In this document: in pieces, positions 1-7,013 of the stretch
How the letters are laid out: each line of letters starts with the position of its first letter
How positions within the stretch are numbered: position 1 is the stretch's first letter
Assembly (NCBI GenBank): GCA_028281205.1
Contig: JANQKJ010000079.1
Location: 1 to 12,682, forward strand
DNA from: Gammaproteobacteria bacterium
GTDB lineage: Bacteria > Pseudomonadota > Gammaproteobacteria > UBA4575
Direction: 5' to 3'
Length of the DNA stretch: 12,682 nucleotides
Notes under the pieces: model-generated
The model's input: only the letters and a program-made list of their open reading frames with translations
Told to the model about the DNA's origin: nothing
Databases searched by the model: none
Translations under genes and position numbers: made by a program

Positions 1-57
1 AATAAAAACCCATGCACACAATAAAATAAACCGAATTAGCATAAGAAAATTCGGCAT
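1..57 (-). CDS. Start of a secreted protein, probable fimbrial usher (partial, runs off left edge)
   Basis: Only 19 codons are visible, starting at the ATG at 57 on the minus strand and open to the window edge. The translation begins MPNF and continues as a hydrophobic stretch (LMLIRFILLCAWVFI), which is what the n- and h-regions of a signal peptide look like. It lies about 60 nt downstream of the chaperone gene on the same strand, and in chaperone-usher operons the outer-membrane usher commonly follows the chaperone. The usher identity is inferred from position only; no usher domain can be seen. An in-frame ATG at codon 6 is an alternative start. No strong Shine-Dalgarno sequence is visible for either. 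Another fimbrial gene, such as an adhesin or subunit, is possible. Confidence 0.5.
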   Translation of the reverse strand, partial: MPNFLMLIRFILLCAWVFI

Positions 58-116
58 AGGTTTTACAATTATTATGCGCTTAATTGCCAATCCTTTGACT
101 TAAGATGACTTAGTCG

Positions 117-809
117 TTAGTCAAATACACGCACAGAATGCTCTTTGCCTTGACTTAAGAAATATGTCACAGCTTGATCTGTCTCTAAGTCTACCGACCA
201 CGTATTACCAGGATATAATCTTTTGCCGGGCAATTGATGACACTGACTTTCGTCATCAGTGCCTTCAGGACATTGCGTTCCCTTGCGCAGTAACACATTT
301 TGTGTGCCCTGGTTTGAAAGCGTTAATTTATTGCCAGAGCGTTGATGTGTGAGATCTATATGACCATCAACAGGGTGTACGATCACCAGCACTTCATAAC
401 CAATCATGATTTTTACACCCGTGCTTTTGGCGCTTAGTTCACCGACTACAGGCGTAATACTTACTCGGTATACTTTCTCCTGTTCTGGATTAGGATTTAG
501 ATTTACAAACCTGAGTAATTTTCTGCCATTAGGTGGTACAACAAGTTTATTGGGAGAAACCAATAAACCTGCTTGTTTTGGATTGTCGTATATTTCCCGC
601 GCCTGCTTATGAGTACCAGGATTATTAACAATTTTAGGGGTTACCTGAATATATAGAGGATCTGTACCCGCATTTTGTATTTCCAGGTCTTCGCGGTTGG
701 GGCTGTCGGACTCGAAATAAATAATCGATTTATTCAATATCATGTCAGCCTGAGCTGTCATTGGAAACAGCATAATAAAAATGCAGTAAATGAGGATTTT
801 TGTATTCAT
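117..809 (-). CDS. Periplasmic pilus-assembly chaperone (PapD-like)
   Basis: The 230-residue product has the size and architecture of a chaperone of the chaperone-usher pathway. Such proteins hold pilus subunits in the periplasm by donating a beta strand and deliver them to the outer-membrane usher. A signal peptide occupies residues 1-21 (hydrophobic core, then AQA before D22). The N-terminal Ig-like domain (about 22-140) shows the family pattern LVVPPNGRKLLRF at 89-101 and the YRVSITPV strand at 114-121; the basic residues around 112-115 would anchor the subunit C-terminus. The second domain (about 145-230) has two cysteines, C180 and C190, that may form a disulphide. The ATG at 809 gives the signal peptide directly. 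A hydrophobic, probably secreted product is encoded just downstream on the same strand, consistent with a fimbrial operon. The fimbrial subfamily cannot be decided here. Confidence 0.88.
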   Translation of the reverse strand: MNTKILIYCIFIMLFPMTAQADMILNKSIIYFESDSPNREDLEIQNAGTDPLYIQVTPKIVNNPGTHKQAREIYDNPKQAGLLVSPNKLVVPPNGRKLLRFVNLNPNPEQEKVYRVSITPVVGELSAKSTGVKIMIGYEVLVIVHPVDGHIDLTHQRSGNKLTLSNQGTQNVLLRKGTQCPEGTDDESQCHQLPGKRLYPGNTWSVDLETDQAVTYFLSQGKEHSVRVFD

Positions 810-876
810 GAATTAAGCCTGATTATGAGTGTAAAAATGACTAAATCTGGATGAGTTTTTTGTTATAACTTTATGA

Positions 877-904
877 ATTATAAAGAAAAAAATGGCTGAA
901 GAAC
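877..904 (-). promoter_or_regulatory. Possible sigma70 promoter of the fimbrial genes
   Basis: A perfect TATAAT lies on the minus strand at 882 to 877, about 68 nt upstream of the chaperone start. A weak -35 (GTTCTT, 904 to 899) sits 16 nt before it. A perfect TTGACA also occurs at 916 to 911, but it is 28 nt from the -10 and so probably not its partner. A second weaker -10 (TATAAC) is nearer the gene at 867 to 862. This is a pattern match only. Confidence 0.35.
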
Positions 905-1254
905 GTGAATTGTCAACACTTTGGCGGTTGTTCCGTCGCATTGGTCGGCATAAATTCTTAACGCGCTAGATAGGCTAGAATTAGACAGAACTTGATACAG
1001 GAGAGTTACTAAGGCAGGTGAGCTTTCCCCTAGAAATGATTAAAAAACCTTGTGAATTTGATGAAAAGTTGTGTTAATGTGCGGACTTAAGTTTTTCTCA
1101 TGCTGGAGATTGAGTTACGAGATTCTGGCGATTAGGAAAACACAAAAACAGAATTTGGTACGCCGTACACACGGAAAATTGGCAACCCTTTCTCCTCTAG
1201 TTGGGTACAAAAAAAATAAATTGCTAAGTCCTAGTGTACTAATGGCTGATTGCA

Positions 1255-1285
1255 GACCCGTCTATACGACGGGTTTTTATTTTAT
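1255..1285 (+). terminator. Rho-independent terminator, plus strand
   Basis: A perfect 7-bp stem (ACCCGTC at 1256-1262 with GACGGGT at 1268-1274) closes a 5-nt loop and is followed by TTTTATTTTAT. The T-run is on the plus-strand 3' side only, so it should stop rightward transcripts. No plus-strand gene is recognisable upstream of it, so it ends either an unrecognised RNA or a lost gene. It also insulates the gene starting at 1321. Confidence 0.75.
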
Positions 1286-1304
1286 AATCAAAAAGTTATC
1301 GTAT

Positions 1305-1310
1305 TATACT
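1305..1310 (+). promoter_or_regulatory. Possible -10 element of the small secreted protein gene
   Basis: TATACT stands just after the terminator and 10 nt before the ATG at 1321. The -35 region is weak (TTTATA at 1281-1286, 18-nt spacer). If this is the true promoter, the mRNA would begin only a few bases before the ATG and be almost leaderless, which fits the lack of a visible Shine-Dalgarno sequence. Confidence 0.3.
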
Positions 1311-1320
1311 AAAGTGAATT

Positions 1321-1710
1321 ATGAGGTTAATTTTTAGTCTACGTTTAAATAAATTAAAGACTCTCTTCCAAATTATTCTACTTTCGACTTTATTCAATAC
1401 ACCTGCAAATACTGCTGATGACACTGGTCAATATTTGGTCATGGGTCTGGGCAATCTTAGTTGCAAGTCATATTTAAACGAAAATGATGACGGTGCTGCT
1501 TATTACTTGAGCTGGTTGGCAGGGTATATGACAGCCTACAATCATCTGCATGAAGAAACCTATTCGATACTTGGTGAAACCAAAACCATTGATCAGGTCG
1601 AGTCATGGCTGCGTGACTACTGTACAGTGAATGGTGATGACTCGTTCGAAAGTGCTATACGCAACTTGTTAAGGAACTTAAAACATTTCCGACTAAGACA
1701 AAAACCCTAG
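1321..1710 (+). CDS. Small secreted two-cysteine protein, HdeA/Rap1a-like (hypothetical)
   Basis: The 129-residue product has a basic start and a hydrophobic segment (about 14-30, FQIILLSTLF) that looks like a signal peptide, so the mature protein is probably periplasmic. The mature part carries C48 (LSCKSYL), a YYLSWLAGYMTAYN segment at 61-74, WLRDYC at 96-101 with C101, and a helical tail (SFESAIRNLL). The spacing of a first Cys, a W-x-x-GY-x-x-x-N motif and a WLxxYC second Cys resembles small periplasmic proteins of the HdeA and Rap1a/Tai-immunity type, which use one disulphide. I make this comparison from memory of the pattern and cannot assign a function. It precedes fur on the same strand by 73 nt, but fur seems to have its own promoter. 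No strong ribosome binding site is seen before the ATG. Confidence 0.6.
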   Translation: MRLIFSLRLNKLKTLFQIILLSTLFNTPANTADDTGQYLVMGLGNLSCKSYLNENDDGAAYYLSWLAGYMTAYNHLHEETYSILGETKTIDQVESWLRDYCTVNGDDSFESAIRNLLRNLKHFRLRQKP

Positions 1711-1738
1711 AAGTGTGCTAACGCAAATCATCCAGGTT

Positions 1739-1767
1739 TGCTAATATAGTGTCACATTTACTATACC
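1739..1767 (+). promoter_or_regulatory. Possible fur promoter with a 6-bp dyad
   Basis: TTGCTA (1739-1744) and TATACC (1762-1767) are spaced 17 nt apart and could serve as -35 and -10 elements. A perfect inverted repeat, TATAGT (1745-1750) and ACTATA (1760-1765), lies between and over them and could be an operator. It does not resemble the GATAATGATAATCATTATC Fur box, so autoregulation by Fur is not supported by sequence. Confidence 0.3.
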
Positions 1768-1783
1768 AACCCTTATAAATCGC

Positions 1784-2209
1784 ATGGAAAATCAAGATCT
1801 TCGCAAGGCCGGCCTGAAAGTCACTCTTCCTAGGATGAAGATTTTGGAGATTCTTGAGAAGTCCAACCAGCAACATTTGAGTGCTGAAGATATATATCGT
1901 GTATTACTCGATTCAGACGAGGAGATCGGCTTAGCCACAATTTACCGTGTATTGACTCAGTTCGAAGGAGCAGGTTTAGTCATGCGTCATCACTTTGAAG
2001 GCGGCCAGGCAGTGTTTGAGTTAGATAGGGGCAAACACCACGATCACCTAATCTGCATTAAATGCGGCAAAATTGTAGAGTTTGTAAACCCTTCAATCGA
2101 AGAACAACAAAAGAAAATTGCTGAAGATAATGGCTTTAATATCACTGACCACTCGCTAATTATTTATGGTGAGTGCAATAAATCAGATTGTGTTGAAAAA
2201 CAAAATTAA
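1784..2209 (+). CDS. fur: Ferric uptake regulator Fur
   Basis: This 141-residue protein is a full-length Fur: a cytoplasmic dimeric repressor that binds Fe(II) and shuts off iron-uptake genes. The winged-helix DNA-binding domain covers about 1-83, with the family signature RKAGLKVTLPRMKIL at 7-21 and the recognition helix LATIYRVLTQFEGAGL at 50-65. The metal and dimerisation domain follows: HHDHLICIKCGKIVEF at 85-100 contains the histidine cluster H85/H86/H88 and the zinc cysteines C91 and C94. A second cysteine pair, C131 and C136, is present near the C-terminus. Zur, PerR and Mur are paralogues, but the cysteine layout and HHDH motif are those of classical gammaproteobacterial Fur. No clear ribosome binding site precedes the ATG. 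Confidence 0.96.
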   Translation: MENQDLRKAGLKVTLPRMKILEILEKSNQQHLSAEDIYRVLLDSDEEIGLATIYRVLTQFEGAGLVMRHHFEGGQAVFELDRGKHHDHLICIKCGKIVEFVNPSIEEQQKKIAEDNGFNITDHSLIIYGECNKSDCVEKQN

Positions 2210-2550
2210 CACTATTTAAGTTACCCACCTTAGTAAATTTTGCATCAGTATTTAACCTTCAGACAGATACTCCCTTTTTGATTGATTTCACATTCTGATA
2301 TCAATTTTTCTTATAAAATTCATAAATAACATAAAGTTACGTTGTTTATACTTAAACTGCACTCGTTTATAGCTGATTATTTTTATGTGATTTTGAATAT
2401 ATCTAAATATATTAATTAGTTTATTTTGTGAATTGCCTTCTGATAAATGATTTTCCCCGCCATTACAATGTCATTTAACGTGAATACTAATAATTTAGAT
2501 GTCAGATAAGTGAAACGACTGGCACTCACCACAAGAAGAGAAAACTTGGT
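2210..2550. other. AT-rich intergenic region of 341 bases between fur and the ATPase gene
   Basis: No gene is visible in either strand. It contains a perfect AT-only dyad (AATATAT at 2396-2402, ATATATT at 2407-2413). A possible -10 (TACAAT, 2464-2469) lies ahead of the ATPase gene but without a good -35. I see no intrinsic terminator after fur. Confidence 0.5.
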
Positions 2551-3858
2551 ATGTATCTAGAACATTTTGGTCTACAACAACAGCCTTTTCAGCTAACTCC
2601 GGACGCAAACTTTCTATATTTAAGTAAGGGACACAAGCGTGCCAAAGCTTACATGGATTACACTGTTTGGAATCGTGATGGTTTTGTCGTGATAACAGGT
2701 GAGATCGGCTCTGGTAAAACTACACTCATTCAAAGTTTACTCTCAAGTGTCGGTGATGATGTCATCATTGCACGTGTTTATCAGACTCAATTGGATGAAT
2801 TAGAATTTTTCCAGGCGATCCTGGTTGAGTTTGGCTTCAAACCGTTTAATGCAAGTAAAGTTGAGTTGATCGAGATGCTTAACACTTATTTGATGGAACA
2901 GTATGAACAGGGACGTCAAGTTATATTAGTTATCGATGAAGCTCAAAACCTTAGTCGTCGTGTACTGGAAGAAGTACGTATGTTGACGGGCATGGAAACC
3001 CAACACGAACGCATTCTTAATTTGGTACTTGTCGGGCAACCAGAACTTAAACAAGTTCTTGACGCACCGGGCATGGAACAGTTATGCCAAAGAATTCGTT
3101 TTAGATTTCACCTGGCACCACTGAGTGTTGAAGATATTGCTTCTTATGTGCACCACCGCTTAAGTACTGCAGGTTATGACTATACTGCTGAAGAAGAAGG
3201 CAAGATTGATCCTATTGTTTATCCTGAATGTTACTCTATTGTTCATCGTTATACTGGCGGTGTACCTCGCTTGATTAATGCTTTATTTGATACAGCACTG
3301 ATTACTGCATTTGTTGAGGGCGAAAAAAGTATTTCTGTAAAAATTCTGGAACTTGCTGTCGAAGAATTACAATGGATTCCATATGAAGAACGCGTTGGCA
3401 TTAAACACTTCGCAGAAAAGAACGTTGCTTCAATTAATATGGCTGGTGAGCCCACGCCTAAACTTGTGCAAATGGATGGCGATAAAGTAGTTGCCTGTTT
3501 TGATATTACAAAAGAAGTGACCACCATTGGCAGGATACCAAGCAATGAAATTCATATTCCGGTTAATTCAGTAAGTATGCATCATGCTAAAGTCATCAGT
3601 TTTCATAATAATTTCTTCTTGGAAGACTTAAGAAGCACCAATGGAACATCCGTTAATGGACACCGAATTAACAAATGCGTACTTAAGTCAGGTGATAAAA
3701 TATCGTTTGCACGCGTAGAAATGGAATATCGTGTTGATAATATTAATTACCGCGAAAAGAAAGAAGACGCTAAACCTGTAAATGGTACAGCCGTAACATC
3801 ACCGGTTCCTGGTATTAATAAAGTAAAAGCGGGTGAAGAGGCCGCAATGTCAATTTAA
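2551..3858 (+). CDS. ExeA/GspA-type AAA+ ATPase with C-terminal FHA domain
   Basis: The 435-residue protein opens with the ExeA-family start (YLEHFGLQQQPFQLTPD, 2-18). The AAA+ core follows: Walker A GEIGSGKTT at 50-58, Walker B VILVIDEAQNL at 124-134, the LNLVLVGQPEL strand at 156-166, an arginine-rich RIRFRF segment at 181-186, and GGVPRLIN at 236-243 as the sensor 2-like region. A linker leads to an FHA domain (about 315-395) with the phosphothreonine-binding signature GRIPSNEIHI (327-336), SMHHAKV (342-348) and RSTNGTSVNG (361-370). ExeA/GspA ATPases act with a periplasmic peptidoglycan-binding partner in type II secretion, and related ATPases act in pili or exopolysaccharide export. No transmembrane segment or peptidoglycan-binding domain is seen, so this is a cytoplasmic ATPase whose partner may be recruited by phosphorylation. 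A GAAGAG ribosome binding site lies about 10 nt before the ATG. The gene ends 3 nt from the convergent permease gene. Confidence 0.88.
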   Translation: MYLEHFGLQQQPFQLTPDANFLYLSKGHKRAKAYMDYTVWNRDGFVVITGEIGSGKTTLIQSLLSSVGDDVIIARVYQTQLDELEFFQAILVEFGFKPFNASKVELIEMLNTYLMEQYEQGRQVILVIDEAQNLSRRVLEEVRMLTGMETQHERILNLVLVGQPELKQVLDAPGMEQLCQRIRFRFHLAPLSVEDIASYVHHRLSTAGYDYTAEEEGKIDPIVYPECYSIVHRYTGGVPRLINALFDTALITAFVEGEKSISVKILELAVEELQWIPYEERVGIKHFAEKNVASINMAGEPTPKLVQMDGDKVVACFDITKEVTTIGRIPSNEIHIPVNSVSMHHAKVISFHNNFFLEDLRSTNGTSVNGHRINKCVLKSGDKISFARVEMEYRVDNINYREKKEDAKPVNGTAVTSPVPGINKVKAGEEAAMSI

Positions 3859-3861
3859 TTA

Positions 3862-4635
3862 TTAACTTCTAATTCCAGTTCCTCTGTTGAGCAATACAAT
3901 CGCAGTTGTATATAGCACAACAACAAAAGCAATAATGATAGCCAACGATATATAAATATTTATATCGTTGACACCTATCATACTGGCACGAAAAGTATCC
4001 ACCATATACAAAATCGGGTTAGCGAATGATACTGACCGCCACAAATCGGGTAGCATATCAATGCTGTAGAAAATACCGCCTAAATATGTCAGTGGCGTGA
4101 GTACAAATGTTGGTATCAAAGAGATATCGTCAAAGCTGTTTGCAAATATTGCATTAATAAAACCAGCCAGTGAAAATAGAATGCAAGTAAGTAATGCAAC
4201 AACCATAAGCAAAACAATATTTTCAAATTGTAAATCAGAGAAGAAGGTTGCTGTAATAGTTACTGCAATGCCAACAGATAGGCCTCTGGCGACACCACCA
4301 GAAACATAACCCCAAATAATTATATAATTGGGCATCGGTGATACCAGCATCTCTTCAATATGCTTTTGAAATTTAGAACTATAAAAAGATGACACAACAT
4401 TGGCATACGAATTTGTGATCATTGACATCATTATCATGCCGGGAATAATGAAGTCCATATAAGTATGACCTTTGACATCACTTAACTGTGAGCCTATGAG
4501 CTTGCCAAAAATAGTGAAATACAGCGCTACAGTCACTACTGATGGAACAATAGTCTGTACCCAGATGCGTGCAAATCTAAGAATTTCTTTTATGAAAAGA
4601 GTTCTTAAGGCGATTAATTTTTCTTGGATAGTCAT
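3862..4635 (-). CDS. yadH: ABC-2 type export permease (YadH-like)
   Basis: The 257-residue integral inner-membrane protein matches the ABC-2 permease layout and the length of E. coli YadH (256). About six hydrophobic segments are visible: about 25-47, 60-80, 105-130, 138-165, 172-195 and 228-250. The conserved family stretch FQKHIEEMLVSPMPNYIIIWG (from about residue 89) and the TPLTYLGGIFYSIDMLP region (about 180-196) are typical of this subgroup. It would form the membrane channel of an exporter with the ATPase encoded 10 nt upstream on the same strand; the two are almost certainly cotranscribed. The substrate is unknown; ABC-2 exporters carry drugs, polysaccharides or lipids. Its stop codon lies 3 nt from the stop of the convergent ATPase-FHA gene, with no visible intrinsic terminator between them. 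Confidence 0.9.
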   Translation of the reverse strand: MTIQEKLIALRTLFIKEILRFARIWVQTIVPSVVTVALYFTIFGKLIGSQLSDVKGHTYMDFIIPGMIMMSMITNSYANVVSSFYSSKFQKHIEEMLVSPMPNYIIIWGYVSGGVARGLSVGIAVTITATFFSDLQFENIVLLMVVALLTCILFSLAGFINAIFANSFDDISLIPTFVLTPLTYLGGIFYSIDMLPDLWRSVSFANPILYMVDTFRASMIGVNDINIYISLAIIIAFVVVLYTTAIVLLNRGTGIRS

Positions 4636-4645
4636 GCGTTAAAAC

Positions 4646-5566
4646 TCATTTCTTGACCAGATTCATAAACAGCTCTTCAAGCCGGTTAGATTTATTTCTC
4701 ATGCTTAATATTTCTATATCGAGTTGTGCAAATTGCAGAAAAATTTTCTCCAGTGTTTGCTGTTCTTTAGGTGTGACCTCTAATGTTTTTTCATCATAAA
4801 CTACGATATCAGCGTCATTAATTACCGGTGGAGACGAAATTGAATCCTTCAAGTATAGAATGAAAGTTTCCTTTTTTAACTGATCTAAAAAATCTCTTAA
4901 AGATGTATCAATAATTATATTTCCATCGTTGATGATACCGATATTGCGACATAGATATTCAGCTTCCTCCAGGTAATGTGTTGTTAATATAATAGTTCTG
5001 CCATCATCGTTAAGTTTTTGCAGCAACTCCCACATTGAACGACGAATTTCTATATCCACACCTGCCGTCGGTTCATCCAGAATCAACAACTGTGGGTCAT
5101 GTATCAACGCTCGAGCTATCATTAAGCGTCGCTTCATCCCACCTGATAATTCACGTGGAGTATTTTTTCTTTTCTCCCACAAGCCAAGAATATTTAGTGT
5201 TTCTTCAGCTTTTCCTTTAGCGATATTTGGGGTAATGCCATAATATCCCGCCTGATTTTTTACGATCTCAAATATTGGTTCAAATGAATTGAAATTAAAT
5301 TCTTGAGGAACAAGGCCAATCAAACGTTTGGCTTTGGCAAAATCGCTGTCAATGTTATAACCAAATATTTCAACGTTGCCTGAAGTTTTATTCACCAGCG
5401 AACATATAATGCCAATGGTGGTTGATTTCCCGGCACCATTGGGTCCCAACAAGGCATAAAAATCGCCTTGCTTGACGTTAAAAGAAATTCCATTAAGGGC
5501 CTGAAAGCCATCTTTATAACGCTTGACTAAGTTTTCAATCTTTAACGCGGGTGTCTGCTTGCTCAT
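4646..5566 (-). CDS. yadG: ABC transporter ATP-binding protein (YadG-like)
   Basis: The 306-residue cytoplasmic ATPase is close in length to E. coli YadG (308) and forms a two-gene unit with the permease gene 10 nt downstream. The full motif set is present: Walker A GPNGAGKST at 41-49, Q-loop Q88 (LVPQEF), the signature LSGGM at 140-144 followed by KRRLMIARALIHDP, Walker B LLILDEPTAGVD from about 160, and the switch histidine H197 (LTTHYLEEAE). The C-terminal extension after about 215 (FLDQLKKETF onward) is the usual tail of the YadG/NodI/CcmA-like branch. It should power export by the adjacent ABC-2 permease. The start is divergent from the aminopeptidase gene with a 66-bp intergenic region, so their promoters must share that short stretch; no strong -35/-10 pair stands out there. 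Confidence 0.93.
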   Translation of the reverse strand: MSKQTPALKIENLVKRYKDGFQALNGISFNVKQGDFYALLGPNGAGKSTTIGIICSLVNKTSGNVEIFGYNIDSDFAKAKRLIGLVPQEFNFNSFEPIFEIVKNQAGYYGITPNIAKGKAEETLNILGLWEKRKNTPRELSGGMKRRLMIARALIHDPQLLILDEPTAGVDIEIRRSMWELLQKLNDDGRTIILTTHYLEEAEYLCRNIGIINDGNIIIDTSLRDFLDQLKKETFILYLKDSISSPPVINDADIVVYDEKTLEVTPKEQQTLEKIFLQFAQLDIEILSMRNKSNRLEELFMNLVKK

Positions 5567-5632
5567 GCAATAAAGTCGTGAAGTAAATGGTTTGTTACAA
5601 TATGCGCTGAATTAATAACCTTAATAATAAAT

Positions 5633-7009
5633 ATGGATTGTTTCTACGAAGCCGTAAACGAAGACGCTATTCCCATTACGCTACTAACAAAACCCAAATT
5701 TGACGAGCTGGCGAAAACGTCGCTGGATCATACCATTAACTGGATACTTACAAGCACTCGCTCAGTTAAACAAGGTAAATATTATTTGGTACCAGATGCG
5801 GATGGTAAGTTAAACCAGGTTGTGGTTATTGTCGACGACAATCCCTCTATTTGGACATTGGCAGATTTACCCATGGCACTGCCAACAGGGCATTACTACT
5901 TGTCTGAAGAGCTTACTGTACATGACAGGCTAAAATTTACTATCGGCTGGGGATTAGGGGCCTATCAATTCTCAAAATTCACAAGCCAGAAGGAATGTGC
6001 ACAATTATTACTCACAACAGATATAAATCATTCCATGGTGCAGGCCACAATTGAGTCAACCTATTTAACTAGAGATTTAATTAACGAACCTGCCAATGAA
6101 ATGATGCCCATGCATTTATCAGACACAGCTAAACAACTGGCTACTAAATACAATGCTGATCTGGAAGAAATTATTGGAGATGAATTACTAGAAAAAAATT
6201 ACCCATTAATTCATGCAGTGGGTAGGGCCAGTATTTATGAACCAAGATTAATTAAATTATCATGGGGCAACCCTCAACATCCTTTGCTATGTATTGCAGG
6301 GAAGGGGGTCTGCTTTGATAGTGGTGGTTTGAATATAAAAAATGCAACTGGCATGCGCTGGATGAAAAAAGATATGGGTGGCGCAGCACATGCATTAGGT
6401 TTAGCCAATTATATTATGCAAACAAATTTACCTGTGCGTATGCAATTGGCCATTCCTGCAGTTGAAAATGCCATATCTGGTGATGCCTACCGTCCTGGGG
6501 ATGTCATTGTTTCCCGTTCTGGCAAATCTGTTGAAATTGATAATACCGATGCCGAAGGTCGTTTAGTACTGGCTGATGCCATGTATGAACTAAGTGAAAT
6601 GAAACCGGATTTATTAATTGATTTTGCAACCCTTACTGGTGCTGCCCGAGTAGCATTAGGAACAGAAGTAGGGGTGTTCTTTAGTAAAAATGATAAAACT
6701 TCGCATGGCTTATATGCTTCAGCAAGCAATGTCGAAGATGATATTTGGCGCCTGCCTTTACACCAAGGTTATAAGCATCAATTAAAGAGTCATGTAGCAG
6801 ATATAGTTAACTGCGCATCCAGTGGTTATGGAGGTGCGATAACAGCCGCATTATTTTTACAATCCTTTGTTGATGATGAATGTGATTGGGTACATTTTGA
6901 CATTATGGCTTACAACATGCGCAGCCGTGCCGGGCGGCCTAAAGGTGGTGAAGCAATGGGTTTGCGCAGTGTGTGTCAGTACTTAGAGACTCGTTATTCG
7001 CAAGATTAG
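5633..7009 (+). CDS. M17-family leucyl aminopeptidase
   Basis: The 458-residue protein belongs to the cytosolic M17 aminopeptidases, which remove N-terminal residues from peptides using two metal ions. The catalytic domain is complete: GKGVCFDSGGLNIK at 223-236 supplies metal ligands K224 and D229 and the catalytic lysine K236; MKKDMGGAA includes D247; NTDAEGRLVLADA supplies D306 and E308 and the catalytic arginine R310. These correspond by position to the E. coli PepA set K282, D287, K294, D305, D364, E366 and R368. The N-terminal domain (about 1-135) diverges from PepA, and the protein is shorter than PepA (about 503), so it is better called a PepA/PepB-like family member than PepA itself. 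dusA begins 4 nt after its stop codon, so the two are probably cotranscribed. No clear ribosome binding site precedes the ATG. Confidence 0.94.
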   Translation: MDCFYEAVNEDAIPITLLTKPKFDELAKTSLDHTINWILTSTRSVKQGKYYLVPDADGKLNQVVVIVDDNPSIWTLADLPMALPTGHYYLSEELTVHDRLKFTIGWGLGAYQFSKFTSQKECAQLLLTTDINHSMVQATIESTYLTRDLINEPANEMMPMHLSDTAKQLATKYNADLEEIIGDELLEKNYPLIHAVGRASIYEPRLIKLSWGNPQHPLLCIAGKGVCFDSGGLNIKNATGMRWMKKDMGGAAHALGLANYIMQTNLPVRMQLAIPAVENAISGDAYRPGDVIVSRSGKSVEIDNTDAEGRLVLADAMYELSEMKPDLLIDFATLTGAARVALGTEVGVFFSKNDKTSHGLYASASNVEDDIWRLPLHQGYKHQLKSHVADIVNCASSGYGGAITAALFLQSFVDDECDWVHFDIMAYNMRSRAGRPKGGEAMGLRSVCQYLETRYSQD

Positions 7010-7013
7010 TTAT

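Larger units (their letters stand above)
810..1320. other. Gene-poor stretch of about 510 bases between divergent genes
   Basis: It separates the leftward fimbrial genes from the rightward small secreted protein. The left end carries the probable fimbrial promoter. An 11-base palindrome (GTACG-C-CGTAC) lies at 1158-1168 and could be an operator. An intrinsic terminator lies at about 1255-1285. An open frame at 1071-1337 reads through that terminator hairpin, has no family features and overlaps the next gene, so I do not consider it real. I compared the region by eye with 6S RNA, tmRNA, RNase P RNA and GEMM riboswitch patterns and saw no match. Confidence 0.6.

Noticed and set aside
980..1180. 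CsrB/RsmZ-like RNA suggested by several GGA triplets
   Set aside because: About five GGA in this length is near the chance expectation and they are not in hairpin loops.
810..1320. Riboswitch, 6S, tmRNA or RNase P RNA in the left intergenic gap
   Set aside because: No conserved core motif of these RNAs could be matched by eye; only the terminator is supported.
1071..1337. Open frame of 88 codons on the plus strand
   Set aside because: It reads through the intrinsic terminator, has no family features, overlaps the next gene and has no ribosome binding site; treated as chance.
2396..2413. AT-only dyad as a regulatory site
   Set aside because: In such an AT-rich gap a 7-bp A/T inverted repeat is likely by chance.
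3249..3545. Antisense frame inside the ATPase-FHA gene
   Set aside because: A shadow of a strongly supported coding sequence with intact domains on the plus strand.
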